Assembly (NCBI GenBank): GCA_044464485.1
Contig: JBIQLG010000003.1
Coordinates: 62,001-126,000, forward strand
From: Terrimesophilobacter sp044464485
Lineage (GTDB): Bacteria > Actinomycetota > Actinomycetes > Actinomycetales > Microbacteriaceae
Reading direction: 5' to 3'
Length of the DNA stretch: 64,000 nucleotides
Shown: positions 1-8,357 of the stretch, one piece after another
How positions within the stretch are numbered: the first letter of the stretch is position 1
Layout of the letters: each line of letters begins with the position of its first letter
The notes under the pieces: model-generated
Databases searched by the model: none
Seen by the model: only the letters and a program-made list of their open reading frames with translations
Told to the model about the DNA's origin: nothing
Program-made: the position numbers and the translations under genes

Positions 1-932
1 AGCGAGACGTAGACGTCATTGTTGCCTGGCAGGTAGCCGCTCGTGCGCACGAACGCGTAATTGTCGAGAACATCGAGGATGCCGGCGACGGGAATGAGCA
101 CGTCGTCTTCGGTCAGTTCCGGCTCGATGTCATCCTGGCCACCGTGGCCACGGCGCTTGCGGTCACGGTAGCGGCCGCGTCCACCGCGGTCATCGCCGTC
201 GTCCTGCTGTCGCCCGTCCTGCTGTCGCCCGCCCTGCTGACGCTGTTGGCTATCGCCCTGCTGTTTGTCGGCACCGTTGCCGCCGCGACCGCGATTGCGG
301 CTGCGATTCCGCTGGCCTGAGCCTTCGCCTTCGTTTTCGCCATCCGAGGTCTTTTCTGCTCGATCGGACGATCCCGAGGGCGCGTCCGATGAGGATGCCT
401 CTGCGTCAGAAGACGTGGCGTCGCCATCGGCGGATTTGGTCGACTGTGCGTCGGCAGCCGAACGAGCCCTGGCCGAGCGGCCGGCCTTTGCGCCGCCCGC
501 CGCGGAGGAGGCGCGCTGTTGCTTGTCGGCATCGCCAGATGTGGCAGCGTCACCCGCGGATGCGGAATCGCCAGAAGCGGCATCCTTGGCAGCACTGGCG
601 GAACCGGCGGGACTCTCGACTTCTTGTGCCGTCACCGTTCCCGTCGTCGTTGTGACGACGCCGGCTTGCGCCGTGGCCCTGCGGGGCGCGCGCTTGCGCG
701 GCGCGGCATCGGCTGCTTCTGAGGACGCGGCGTCGTTGCTGTCAGTGTTCACTGCGGTCGCGGTCGCGGCCGACTGTGCCTCGGAGATGGTATCCACGAG
801 TTCTCCTTTTCTCAGTTTGGTGGCGCCGGAAATACCGAGCTCTGCGGCGAGAGCGTGAAGCTCGGGCAGACGCAGGCGTGCGATATCGGTGCCGTCGTTC
901 GGCCGGACAGCGCGAACGTTGTGTTCAGTCAA
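1..932 (-). CDS. rho: Transcription termination factor Rho, N-terminal part (runs off window)
   Basis: RNA-dependent ATPase/helicase that ends transcription; only the first ~310 codons are inside the window. The reading frame begins at a TTG (932) preceded by AAAGGAA, giving TEHNVRAVRPND, then the Rho N-terminal helix bundle (LRLPELHALAAELGISGATKLRKGEL). A long low-complexity insertion follows, first Ala/Ser/Asp-rich and then Arg/Gly/Gln/Asp-rich (GGRQQDGRQQDD), as known in actinobacterial Rho. The RNA-binding cold-shock-like domain then starts (VAGILDVLDNYAFVRTSGYL, near residues 285-305). The ATPase core lies beyond position 1. It follows thrB by 153 bases in the same direction, a conserved actinobacterial order. 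The TTG start is the weakest point; a later in-frame GTG (VDTISEAQ) would delete the helix bundle, so I prefer TTG. Confidence 0.93.
   Translation of the reverse strand, partial: MTEHNVRAVRPNDGTDIARLRLPELHALAAELGISGATKLRKGELVDTISEAQSAATATAVNTDSNDAASSEAADAAPRKRAPRRATAQAGVVTTTTGTVTAQEVESPAGSASAAKDAASGDSASAGDAATSGDADKQQRASSAAGGAKAGRSARARSAADAQSTKSADGDATSSDAEASSSDAPSGSSDRAEKTSDGENEGEGSGQRNRSRNRGRGGNGADKQQGDSQQRQQGGRQQDGRQQDDGDDRGGRGRYRDRKRRGHGGQDDIEPELTEDDVLIPVAGILDVLDNYAFVRTSGYLPGNNDVYVS
203..240. repeat. Short tandem repeat inside rho
   Basis: Two nearly identical 15-base units (cctgctgtcgcccgt, then the same with a final c) plus a partial third copy. They encode the repeated GRQQD of the Rho insertion domain. 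Such in-frame units can expand or contract without breaking the gene. Confidence 0.8.
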
Positions 933-962
933 TGGGAGGATTCCTTTCCCCTGACGGGCGGA

Positions 963-975
963 GCACCTTCGGTGC
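963..975 (-). promoter_or_regulatory. Small hairpin in the rho leader
   Basis: GCACC-TTC-GGTGC forms a perfect 5-bp stem about 30 bases upstream of the rho start. The rest of the 153-base thrB-rho interval (933-1085) shows no clear terminator or -10 hexamer, so rho may be read from the thr operon or have a promoter I cannot recognise. Role unknown. Confidence 0.3.
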
Positions 976-1085
976 AAAGCAACCCGCAGCGGAGCTTGTC
1001 GCCGGATCCCCTCATCTGGTCTGTGCGGTTGCGCAGGATGGGGGTTCGGCGAGTGCTGGTGATGCCACCCGGGAGATTCGCCTTC

Positions 1086-2036
1086 TCAGACGGAGCCTTC
1101 CACCGGATGCACCATCACTGTAGCACCTTTGAAGTCCACTGCCAGCATGAGAGCCTGCCACGGCGAGTGCGAATTCTCCGAGACAAGCTCGGCGGCGCGC
1201 AGCCGCTGGCTTGGATCGCTGCAGAGCACGAGCACGGAAGGCCCCGCCCCGGACACCACCGCCGCGAGATCATTTCGGCGCAACATCTGAATGAGGTCAT
1301 CTGTCTCCCGCATCGCGCTGGCGCGATAACTCTGATGCAGCCTGTCTTCGGTGGCCGCAAGCAGCAGTTCGGGGCTCTGGATGAGAGCGGCGATGAGCAG
1401 TGCGCTCCGCGACACATTGAAAATGGCGTCCTTGTGCGGAACCGAGTCGGGCTGGAGGCTTCGCGCCAGGGCGGTGGACATCGCTGTCTCCGGTACGAAG
1501 ACAACCGTCGACACACCACGGTGCGCCGTGAGTTTCTTGTACTTGGGGCCGTCTTCGGTGACCCAGGCAATCGTGAGGCCGCCGAAGAGCGCCGGCGCGA
1601 CATTGTCCGGATGCCCCTCCAGATCCGTCGCGAGCTCGAGCAGCTTCATCGGATTCAGTTCGACGATGCCCTCGAGGAGGCCTCTGGCCACCATGATGCC
1701 GGCGACGATCGCCGCGCCGCTCGATCCAAGCCCTCTGCCGTGGGGAATGGAATTGCGCGCGACAATGTGCAGGCCAGGCAGAGCAATTCCCAACGAATCG
1801 AAAACATGCGCGATGGAGCGCACCACCAGGTTCGACGCGTCCGTGGGAACGACCCCCTCGCCGACACCCGATACATCGACGCTGATCGACGCGTCGTCGC
1901 GCACAGTGACATCGAGTTCGTCATACAGCGAGAGCGCGAGGCCCAACGTATCGAACCCCGGCCCAAGGTTTGCCGTCGTGGCTGGCACCTTCACTGAGAC
2001 GGTCGTGCCGACGGGAATTTTCGACGTCGCGGGCAC
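1086..2036 (-). CDS. thrB: Homoserine kinase
   Basis: Phosphorylates L-homoserine to O-phosphohomoserine, the substrate of the upstream thrC product, in threonine synthesis. This is a GHMP-kinase protein of 316 residues, the usual length. Visible motifs are the N-terminal VKVPATTANLGPGFDTLG, the phosphate-binding GRGLGSSGAAIVAG near residue 100, and the C-terminal glycine loop VVSGAGPSVLVL. The start is a GTG two bases after the thrC stop, giving MPATSKIPVGTTVSVKVPATTANLG; longer upstream extensions read only Arg-rich sequence antisense to thrC. It is the last biosynthetic gene of lysA-hom-thrC-thrB and is translationally close-coupled. Confidence 0.96.
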   Translation of the reverse strand: MPATSKIPVGTTVSVKVPATTANLGPGFDTLGLALSLYDELDVTVRDDASISVDVSGVGEGVVPTDASNLVVRSIAHVFDSLGIALPGLHIVARNSIPHGRGLGSSGAAIVAGIMVARGLLEGIVELNPMKLLELATDLEGHPDNVAPALFGGLTIAWVTEDGPKYKKLTAHRGVSTVVFVPETAMSTALARSLQPDSVPHKDAIFNVSRSALLIAALIQSPELLLAATEDRLHQSYRASAMRETDDLIQMLRRNDLAAVVSGAGPSVLVLCSDPSQRLRAAELVSENSHSPWQALMLAVDFKGATVMVHPVEGSV

Positions 2037-2038
2037 CG

Positions 2039-3130
2039 TTACTTCCCGCCGACGTCTCGTGCGCCGAGGTCGAGGGCGCTGGCAACATCCGCCGTATCGG
2101 CATCCACGACGGTGGGTGCCACTTCCGAACCGTCCGGCTTTCTGACCGCCCACTGCGGATCTTTGAGCCCGTGACCGGTGACCGTGATCACGACGTTCGA
2201 GCCCCGGGGAATCGCTCCGGCTTCCGCTCGCTCGAGCAACCCGGCAACACCGATCGCGGAGGCCGGCTCGACGAAAATTCCCACGTCGGCGGAAAGGATT
2301 CGATGAGCTTCGAGGATCTTCTCGTCGGAGAACATGCCGAAGTAGCCGGCGCTGTCATCACGCGCGGCGAGCGCGAGTTCCCACGACGCGGGATTGCCAA
2401 TGCGGATGGCGCTGGCGATAGTCTCAGGGTCTTCCACAACGTGGCCGCGCACGATGGGTGCGCTTCCCTCGGCTTGGAAACCGAACATCCGCGGAACTTT
2501 CGTCGTAGCCTCGCGAGCCAGTTCCTCGCGGTAGCCGCGATGGTACGCGGTATAGTTGCCCGCGTTTCCGAGAGGAAGCAAATGGAAGTCCGGTGCGTCG
2601 CCGAGCACCTCGACCACTTCGAATGCCGCGGTCTTCTGCCCCTCGATGCGGTCGTTGTTGACCGAGTTCACCAAATGCACCGGATAACCGATTTCCAGTT
2701 CGCGCGCGATGGCAAGGCAGTCATCGAAATTTCCCCGCACCTGGAGCAATCGTGCGTTGTGGGCAATGGCCTGGCTCAGTTTGCCGATGGCGATCTTGCC
2801 CTCCGGCACGAGGACGGCAGCGACAATTCCCGCGCGAGTGGCGTACGCTGCCGCGGAAGCCGACGTGTTGCCGGTGGACGCGCACACCACGACCTTCGCA
2901 CCGTTTTCGACGGCCTTGGACACCGCCATGGTCATGCCGCGATCCTTGAAGGAACCCGTGGGATTCATGCCTTCGACCTTGATCCACACGCGCGCACCCG
3001 TGCGCTCCGACAGCGGGTGGGCCTCGATGAGGGGCGTGCCGCCCTCACCCAGCGTGATGATGGGCGTCGACTCGCTCACATCGAGGCGGTCAGCGTATTC
3101 GCGGATAACTCCGCGCCATTGGTGCGACAT
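2039..3130 (-). CDS. thrC: Threonine synthase
   Basis: PLP enzyme converting O-phosphohomoserine to L-threonine. It has 363 residues, typical of the short (type I-like) actinobacterial form. The PLP lysine lies in NPTGSFKDRGMT (near residue 60). CASTGNTSASAAAYA binds the substrate, and the PLP-phosphate glycine loop is LPLGNAGNYTAYH. The start chosen is ATG 3130 (MSHQWRGVIREY), two bases after the hom stop; a TTG at 3136 would add two residues and overlap that stop. It sits between hom and thrB with no room for a separate promoter. Confidence 0.96.
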   Translation of the reverse strand: MSHQWRGVIREYADRLDVSESTPIITLGEGGTPLIEAHPLSERTGARVWIKVEGMNPTGSFKDRGMTMAVSKAVENGAKVVVCASTGNTSASAAAYATRAGIVAAVLVPEGKIAIGKLSQAIAHNARLLQVRGNFDDCLAIARELEIGYPVHLVNSVNNDRIEGQKTAAFEVVEVLGDAPDFHLLPLGNAGNYTAYHRGYREELAREATTKVPRMFGFQAEGSAPIVRGHVVEDPETIASAIRIGNPASWELALAARDDSAGYFGMFSDEKILEAHRILSADVGIFVEPASAIGVAGLLERAEAGAIPRGSNVVITVTGHGLKDPQWAVRKPDGSEVAPTVVDADTADVASALDLGARDVGGK

Positions 3131-3132
3131 AC

Positions 3133-4449
3133 TCAAAGGCCTTCTACTCTCAATACGGAAACTACCGACTCAATGACCGGGATCTCGGCAAGAGCCACAA
3201 CGGTGGCGGCCAGGGACGATTCGGTCGCCTCGTGAGTGCCAATCACAAGGGTAGCCTGTGGGGCGCCATCGCTCGGATCGCTCCCCGCGGTTTGGGTGAG
3301 TGTCTCGACGGAAACGCCGTTGTCCCTGAACACGTTCGCGATGGCGGCAAGAACCCCCGGCTGATCCACTGCCGCCAGAGTGATTTGATATCTCGTCGTG
3401 ATACTCGACATGGGCAGGATGGGCAGATTGGCGTGCCGCGACTCGGCGACCCCTGGTCCACCGATGACGTGGCGTCGTGCGGCAGAGACAAGATCGCCCA
3501 GCACGGCGGACGCCGTCTCCCTGCCACCGGCACCCGCGCCGTAAAACATGAGGTCGCCGGCGGATTCGGCCTCCACAAAGACCGCGTTCTTGGCTCCCCT
3601 GACGGCCGCCAGCGGATGGGCCTCCGGAATGAGGGCGGGATACACGCGAGCGCTTACCCCCAGATTCCCGTTCCGGTCAACGATGCGCTCGCACATTGCG
3701 AGCAGCTTCACGACGTATCCGGCACGAGCGGCCGACTCCACCTGGCCGAGAGTCACGTTCGTGATGCCCTCCCGGTGTACCGACTCCAGTGGCACGACGG
3801 TGTGGAACGCGAGGCTCGCGAGGATCGCGGCCTTTTGCGCAGCATCGAACCCTTCGACATCCGCGGTGGGATCCGCTTCCGCGAAACCAAGCTCCTGCGC
3901 GGACTCGAGTGCGTCCTGCATGCTCGCGCCCGCCGTGTGCATTCGGTCGAGAATGTAATTGGTCGTGCCGTTCACGATGCCCAGAATGCGGTGAACCTGG
4001 TCCCCCGCGAGACTGTCGTGCAGCGGTCGGATAATCGGAATGGCTGCGGCGACGGCAGCTTCGTAATACAGTTGCGCCCCCACCTGTTCTGCCGCTTCGA
4101 AAAGCTCCGGACCGTGCGTGGCGAGAAGCGCCTTATTGCCGGTGATGACGTCGGCGCCGGAGTTGAGCGCTTGCAGGATGTAGGTTCGCGCGGGCTCGAG
4201 CCCGCCGATCAACTCGATGACAATGTCCGCGCCAAGGATGAGGCCCTCGGCGTCGGTCGTGAAAAGTTCCCGTGGAATCTCCTCGGGTCGCGCCGCCGTC
4301 GCATCCCTTACCCCAATGCCCACGAGTTCGATTCCCGCTCCCACCCGGTCGGCGAGTTCGTCCGCGTGCTTGAGCAGCAGCTTTGCAACTTCTGCGCCGA
4401 CGTTGCCCGCTCCAAGGAGAGCAACGCGAACGTTGCGGTATTCGATCAT
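3133..4449 (-). CDS. hom: Homoserine dehydrogenase with C-terminal ACT domain
   Basis: Reduces aspartate semialdehyde to homoserine, the branch point toward threonine and methionine. It has 438 residues. The N-terminal Rossmann motif is VALLGAGNVGAEVAKLL, the catalytic domain contains VNGTTNYILDRM and GFAEADPTADVEGFDAAQKAAILA, and the C-terminal ACT domain (YQITLAAVDQPGVLAAIANVF, near residue 355) is usually the site of threonine feedback. The start ATG overlaps the lysA stop as ATGA (4446-4449), indicating translational coupling. metX and metY at 17.6-20.2 kb use the homoserine it makes. Confidence 0.97.
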   Translation of the reverse strand: MIEYRNVRVALLGAGNVGAEVAKLLLKHADELADRVGAGIELVGIGVRDATAARPEEIPRELFTTDAEGLILGADIVIELIGGLEPARTYILQALNSGADVITGNKALLATHGPELFEAAEQVGAQLYYEAAVAAAIPIIRPLHDSLAGDQVHRILGIVNGTTNYILDRMHTAGASMQDALESAQELGFAEADPTADVEGFDAAQKAAILASLAFHTVVPLESVHREGITNVTLGQVESAARAGYVVKLLAMCERIVDRNGNLGVSARVYPALIPEAHPLAAVRGAKNAVFVEAESAGDLMFYGAGAGGRETASAVLGDLVSAARRHVIGGPGVAESRHANLPILPMSSITTRYQITLAAVDQPGVLAAIANVFRDNGVSVETLTQTAGSDPSDGAPQATLVIGTHEATESSLAATVVALAEIPVIESVVSVLRVEGL

Positions 4450-5870
4450 GAGTGGGTTTCCTCGTTCTGTTGCGGCTCATCCAGGCCGGCATCCCGAGCA
4501 AGCAGATCGGCCTCGCTCTCGCGGTGGACGATCACTCGGGCCCGGCCACCCGAAACCGCGACGATGGCGGGCCTAGCCAGATAGTTGTAGTTGCTCGACA
4601 GCGACCAACAGTAGGCGCCCGTCGCGGCGACGGCGAGCAGGTCCCCTGGCCCGACGTCTGAGGGCAGGTAATCCGAATGCACGACGATGTCGCCGCTCTC
4701 GCAGTGTTTGCCGACCACGCGCACAAGCGCGGCATCCGCGTCCGAGGCTCGATTCGCCACGCGAACCGTATAGTCCGCGCTGTACAGTGCGGCCCGGATA
4801 TTGTCGCTCATACCGCCGTCGACGCTCACGTAGCGCCTCACGGCGGTTTCCGTACCCGTGTGCACCTCTACGTCCTTCACGGTCCCCACGGTGTAGAGAG
4901 TGAGGCCTGCCGGACCGATGATCGCACGGCCCGGCTCGATCACGATGTCAGGAATATCCACCCCGAGTTTGTGTGCTTCGTGCGCAAGGGCATCGGCGAT
5001 CTCCGTGGCGATGGCGCATACGAGCGGCACGCGATCCACGCTCGTATAGGCAATCCCGAAGCCGCCGCCGATATTGAGTTCGGGAACCGGCCCGGTCCCA
5101 AGCAGTTCCGCGTGCACCGCCATGAGCCTTGCCGCCGCTTCGATGAAACCGCCGGAATCGAAAATCTGTGAGCCGATGTGCGAATGCAGCCCCAGAAAGC
5201 TCAACGAGGCGTGCGAACGGATTCGAGCAACGGCGTCGGGAATGTCCGGCAACGCAATCCCGAACTTTTGGTCCTCCCGTGCGGTGGCGAGGTACTCGTG
5301 GGTGTGCGCATTGACACCCGAATTCGCCCTCAGCCGCACAGGCTGCACGACTCCCGACCGCGCGGCTGCGTCTGCAACCCGCTCGATTTCAATGTCGCTG
5401 TCGAGCACGATGGAGCCGATGGATGCGGATACCGCTCGGTCAATTTCACGCTGGCTCTTGTTGTTGCCGTGAAACCCCAGCTTTGCCGGCGGCACGCCGG
5501 CGGCGAGCGCGACCGCCAGTTCGCCCTCACTTGCGACATCGAGGGAGAGACCCTCGTCGAGCATCCATCTGGCGACCTCGGAACTGAGGAACGCCTTCCC
5601 GGCGTAATAAACCGTCACATTGGCACCGACGGCTGCGAATGCTTCGCGAAAAGAATCGCGGATGTGCGAGGCGCGCTGACGCGCATCCGCCTCGTCCAGG
5701 ACGTAGAGCGGGCTCCCAAATCGCCCGACAAGCTCGCTCGCCGTGATGCCGTCGATACAGAGCTCCCCGCTGTCATCGCGGCGCGTCCCGGTCGACCACA
5801 ACCCCGCGTGGAGGGCGTTCGCGTCCGACGGACACGAAAGCCACGACGGGGCGAGCGGATTGGCAGTCAC
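4446..5870 (-). CDS. lysA: Diaminopimelate decarboxylase
   Basis: Last step of lysine synthesis: decarboxylation of meso-diaminopimelate. It is a PLP fold-type III enzyme of 474 residues. The PLP lysine lies in VYYAGKAFLS, the phosphate-binding glycines are in LNIGGGFGIAY, and IEPGRAIIGPAG is conserved. The open frame extends far upstream, but the GTG at 5870 has GTGAGG just before it and gives VTANPLAPSWLSCPSDAN, matching the actinobacterial N-terminus. It heads the lysA-hom-thrC-thrB cluster. argS, often found upstream in actinobacteria, is absent; mnmA lies there instead. Confidence 0.95.
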   Translation of the reverse strand: MTANPLAPSWLSCPSDANALHAGLWSTGTRRDDSGELCIDGITASELVGRFGSPLYVLDEADARQRASHIRDSFREAFAAVGANVTVYYAGKAFLSSEVARWMLDEGLSLDVASEGELAVALAAGVPPAKLGFHGNNKSQREIDRAVSASIGSIVLDSDIEIERVADAAARSGVVQPVRLRANSGVNAHTHEYLATAREDQKFGIALPDIPDAVARIRSHASLSFLGLHSHIGSQIFDSGGFIEAAARLMAVHAELLGTGPVPELNIGGGFGIAYTSVDRVPLVCAIATEIADALAHEAHKLGVDIPDIVIEPGRAIIGPAGLTLYTVGTVKDVEVHTGTETAVRRYVSVDGGMSDNIRAALYSADYTVRVANRASDADAALVRVVGKHCESGDIVVHSDYLPSDVGPGDLLAVAATGAYCWSLSSNYNYLARPAIVAVSGGRARVIVHRESEADLLARDAGLDEPQQNEETHS

Positions 5871-5932
5871 TGAAACCTCACGAAAATGAGCGGGAGGCGA
5901 GCGAACCTGGCTTGGTTCCTGAAGCCCTCTGA

Positions 5933-5938
5933 ATTCTA
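5933..5938 (-). promoter_or_regulatory. Possible -10 element for lysA operon
   Basis: TAGAAT lies in the 79-base mnmA-lysA gap, about 62 bases before the lysA GTG, giving a leader that keeps the GTGAGG ribosome-binding site. No convincing -35 is seen. Confidence 0.35.
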
Positions 5939-5949
5939 CAAGAAGTCGT

Positions 5950-7059
5950 TTACTGCGCTGGAACGGGCACCGCGGAGACCGTGCGATCGATGGTGAACTG
6001 GCCCGCCACGCGCGTTCCAAGGTAGATGACGGCGCTTTGCCCTGGCGACACCCCCGAGAGGGGTTCGTCCGGGGTCGCCACGAGCTCTCCGTCGACGAGA
6101 ACCGCGGTAGCCGGAACAGGGTCGGCGTGCGCGCGAATCTGCACCATGCAGTCGAAGGGAACTTCCGCACTCTGCAGCGGCTGTCCCGCCCAGGAAAACC
6201 GCGAGCCGGCGATCTCTGAAACGTCGAGCGCTTCGCGCGGACCCACGACGACTTCGTTCGTCGTGGGACGAATCTCCAATACGAACCTCGGCTTACCGTC
6301 ATCCGCGGGAAAACCGATGTTCAACCCTTTGCGCTGACCGACGGTGAATGCGGCGGCACCCGCATGAGTTCCAAGCTTTGCGCCCGAACGATCCAGAATG
6401 TCGCCCTCGCGCGCGCCAAGCCGCTCAGCGAGCCAGCCGCGGGTGTCCCCGTCGGGAATGAAGCAGATGTCGTGGCTATCTGGTTTGCTCGCCACCGAGA
6501 AACCTCGGGCGGCTGCTTCCGCGCGCACCTCTGCCTTGCTCGGCGTCGTTCCCAGCGGGAAGAGGCTGTGTTCAAGCTGCTCTGCCGTGAGGACGCCCAG
6601 CACGTAGGACTGGTCCTTTGCCCAGTCCGCGGCACGATGGAGTTCCCGATTTCCCTGATCATCGAATTTGATGTGCGCGTAGTGGCCAGTGGCGACGGCA
6701 TCGAAACCGAGGTCGAGTGCCTTCTCCAGCAGTGCCGCGAACTTGATGCGTTCGTTGCAGCGCAGGCACGGATTCGGTGTGCGGCCGGCCGCATATTCGG
6801 CGACGAAATCGTCGACGACATCGAGCTTGAACCGCTCCGAGAAATCCCAGACGTAGTAGGGAATTCCGATGAGATTCGCGGCGCGTTGCGCGTCCATCGA
6901 GTCCTCGATGGTGCAGCACCCGCGGCTGCCCGTTCGCAACGTTCCCGGCATGCGGCTGAGCGCTAGGTGCACCCCGACCACCTCGTGCCCTGCGTCGACA
7001 GCACGAGCCGCCGCCACCGCGGAGTCGACGCCACCGCTCATCGCTGCCAAAACTTTCAC
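5950..7059 (-). CDS. mnmA: tRNA-specific 2-thiouridylase MnmA
   Basis: Adenylates and thiolates U34 of tRNA for Lys, Glu and Gln. It has 369 residues, the family length. The PP-loop is AAMSGGVDSAVAAARA at the N-terminus. The first active cysteine lies in NPCLRCNERIKF and the second in SHDICFIPDGD. GHYAH and the C-terminal beta-barrel (FTVGQRKGLNIGF) are also present. The start is a GTG (MKVLAAMSGG) six bases after a TAGACT hexamer, suggesting a leaderless mRNA. The cysteine desulfurase gene lies 83 bases upstream in the same direction and is the likely sulfur donor. Confidence 0.96.
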   Translation of the reverse strand: MKVLAAMSGGVDSAVAAARAVDAGHEVVGVHLALSRMPGTLRTGSRGCCTIEDSMDAQRAANLIGIPYYVWDFSERFKLDVVDDFVAEYAAGRTPNPCLRCNERIKFAALLEKALDLGFDAVATGHYAHIKFDDQGNRELHRAADWAKDQSYVLGVLTAEQLEHSLFPLGTTPSKAEVRAEAAARGFSVASKPDSHDICFIPDGDTRGWLAERLGAREGDILDRSGAKLGTHAGAAAFTVGQRKGLNIGFPADDGKPRFVLEIRPTTNEVVVGPREALDVSEIAGSRFSWAGQPLQSAEVPFDCMVQIRAHADPVPATAVLVDGELVATPDEPLSGVSPGQSAVIYLGTRVAGQFTIDRTVSAVPVPAQ

Positions 7060-7071
7060 TCGTCCAGTCTA
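7060..7071 (-). promoter_or_regulatory. Leaderless-type promoter of mnmA (TAGACT, 6-base gap, GTG)
   Basis: The -10-like hexamer TAGACT (7066-7071) ends six bases before the GTG start, so transcription would begin at or next to the start codon. No -35 consensus is obvious. Confidence 0.5.
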
Positions 7072-7142
7072 AACACGCGAGATCGGACGCTGCGTGAGCG
7101 TGCCATGCCGGCTGCCCGTCACGGCGTGCGCCGACCGGATTC

Positions 7143-8300
7143 TCAGAGTGAACTCACGCGGGTGGCAAGGCCGGCTCGTGAAGCCAGACGATGAGCTTCC
7201 GGCAATGCGGCCAGGAAAGCATCGACATCCGAAACGGTCGAGGTGTGTCCGAGAGTGATGCGGAGCGCGCTTCGTGCCTCGGTCTCGGAAAGGCCCATGC
7301 CCAGGAGCACGTGGCTTGCTTCCGGCACACCGGCCTGGCATGCGGATCCGGTGCTCACGCAGATGCCGGCGGCGTCAAGAAGGAACAGCAACGAATCGCC
7401 CTGGCAGCCAGGGAAGGTGAAGTGCGCATTGTTGTCAAGGCGATCGACCGGATCACCGCGCAGCACGGCACTCGGGATCGCAGCTTCCACTCCCGCGATG
7501 ATTCGGTCCCTCAGCGGCGCGAGCGACTCCACCGGATGGCGTGCTGCAGCGGCGAACGCCACCGCCGACGGCGCATCCTGAGTTCCCGATCGCACCTTCC
7601 TCTGCTGCCCGCCCCCGTGGATGAGCGGTTCCACCGTGCTCCCTCTGGCGAGAGCGAGCGCGCCGATGCCCACCGGGCCGCCGATCTTGTGCGCCGACAC
7701 GGACAGTGCGGCCAGACCGAGCGAGGCAAAGTCAAGCGGCTCGTGTCGATACGCGGCAACGGCATCCGCGTGCACCGGAACGCCAAATTTTGCGCACAAT
7801 TCGACGGCAGCGCGAATCGGCTGAATCGTCCCCACCTCATTGTTCGCCACGAGCAGGGTCAGCAAGGCGATGTCATCGTGCCGCGAGAGCGCAGACTCCA
7901 CAGCGTCGAGCGAAATTCGGCCCAGCTCGTCGACGGGGATCCACTCCACCGTGGCTCCCTCGTGCATTTCCAACCACTCGACGGTGTCGACGGTGGCGTG
8001 ATGTTCGCCGTACGGTGCCAGAATGCGCGGTCGCGCGGCCTCCTTTGATCGAGCCCAATACAGCCCCTTGACGGCAAGATTGACCGACTCGGTGCCACCG
8101 GACGTGAAGATGACCTCGATCGGATCGCATCCAAGACTCTGTGCGACGGTTTCTCTGGCCTCTTCGAGCAAGCGCTTCGCGTTCTGACCCGCGCTGTGTA
8201 TGGACGACGGATTGCCCACGATTCCCAGTGCATCAAGGAAAGCCTCGCGAGCCACCGGCAGCATCGGCGTCGTGGCCGCGTGATCGAGATACACCACCAT
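7143..8300 (-). CDS. Cysteine desulfurase (IscS/NifS family)
   Basis: PLP enzyme that moves sulfur from cysteine to an active-site cysteine persulfide for thiolation or Fe-S synthesis. It has 385 residues. The N-terminus YLDHAATTPML is diagnostic. The PLP lysine lies in SVSAHKIGGPVGIGAL and the catalytic cysteine loop is STGSACQAGVPEASHVL. Because it is paired with mnmA and no isc or suf genes are nearby, its main job is probably tRNA thiolation (inference). The start ATG has GGAG upstream. It is divergent from glgX with a 57-base gap. Confidence 0.93.
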   Translation of the reverse strand: MVVYLDHAATTPMLPVAREAFLDALGIVGNPSSIHSAGQNAKRLLEEARETVAQSLGCDPIEVIFTSGGTESVNLAVKGLYWARSKEAARPRILAPYGEHHATVDTVEWLEMHEGATVEWIPVDELGRISLDAVESALSRHDDIALLTLLVANNEVGTIQPIRAAVELCAKFGVPVHADAVAAYRHEPLDFASLGLAALSVSAHKIGGPVGIGALALARGSTVEPLIHGGGQQRKVRSGTQDAPSAVAFAAAARHPVESLAPLRDRIIAGVEAAIPSAVLRGDPVDRLDNNAHFTFPGCQGDSLLFLLDAAGICVSTGSACQAGVPEASHVLLGMGLSETEARSALRITLGHTSTVSDVDAFLAALPEAHRLASRAGLATRVSSL

Positions 8301-8345
8301 TCGCTCCGCTCACCTCCCCTGCAAAATCAGAGTGCCGTACTCAAT

Positions 8346-8357
8346 TACTCTAGAACG
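8346..8357 (+). promoter_or_regulatory. Leaderless-type promoter of glgX (TACTCT, 6-base gap, ATG)
   Basis: TACTCT (8346-8351) followed by six bases and the ATG at 8358; no ribosome-binding site is present before this ATG, which fits initiation on a leaderless transcript. Confidence 0.5.

Noticed and set aside
1970..3235. 421-codon plus-strand frame opposite thrC
   Set aside because: Shadow of thrC with no family motif; typical of open antisense frames in high-GC DNA.
4446..6302. 618-codon open frame including lysA
   Set aside because: The extra N-terminal part is antisense to mnmA, Arg/Ser-rich and unlike LysA; the GTG at 5870 with GTGAGG is the start.
8196..8357. Upstream extension of the glgX frame
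   Set aside because: It is antisense to the desulfurase start, and the promoter hexamer and family N-terminus fit ATG 8358.
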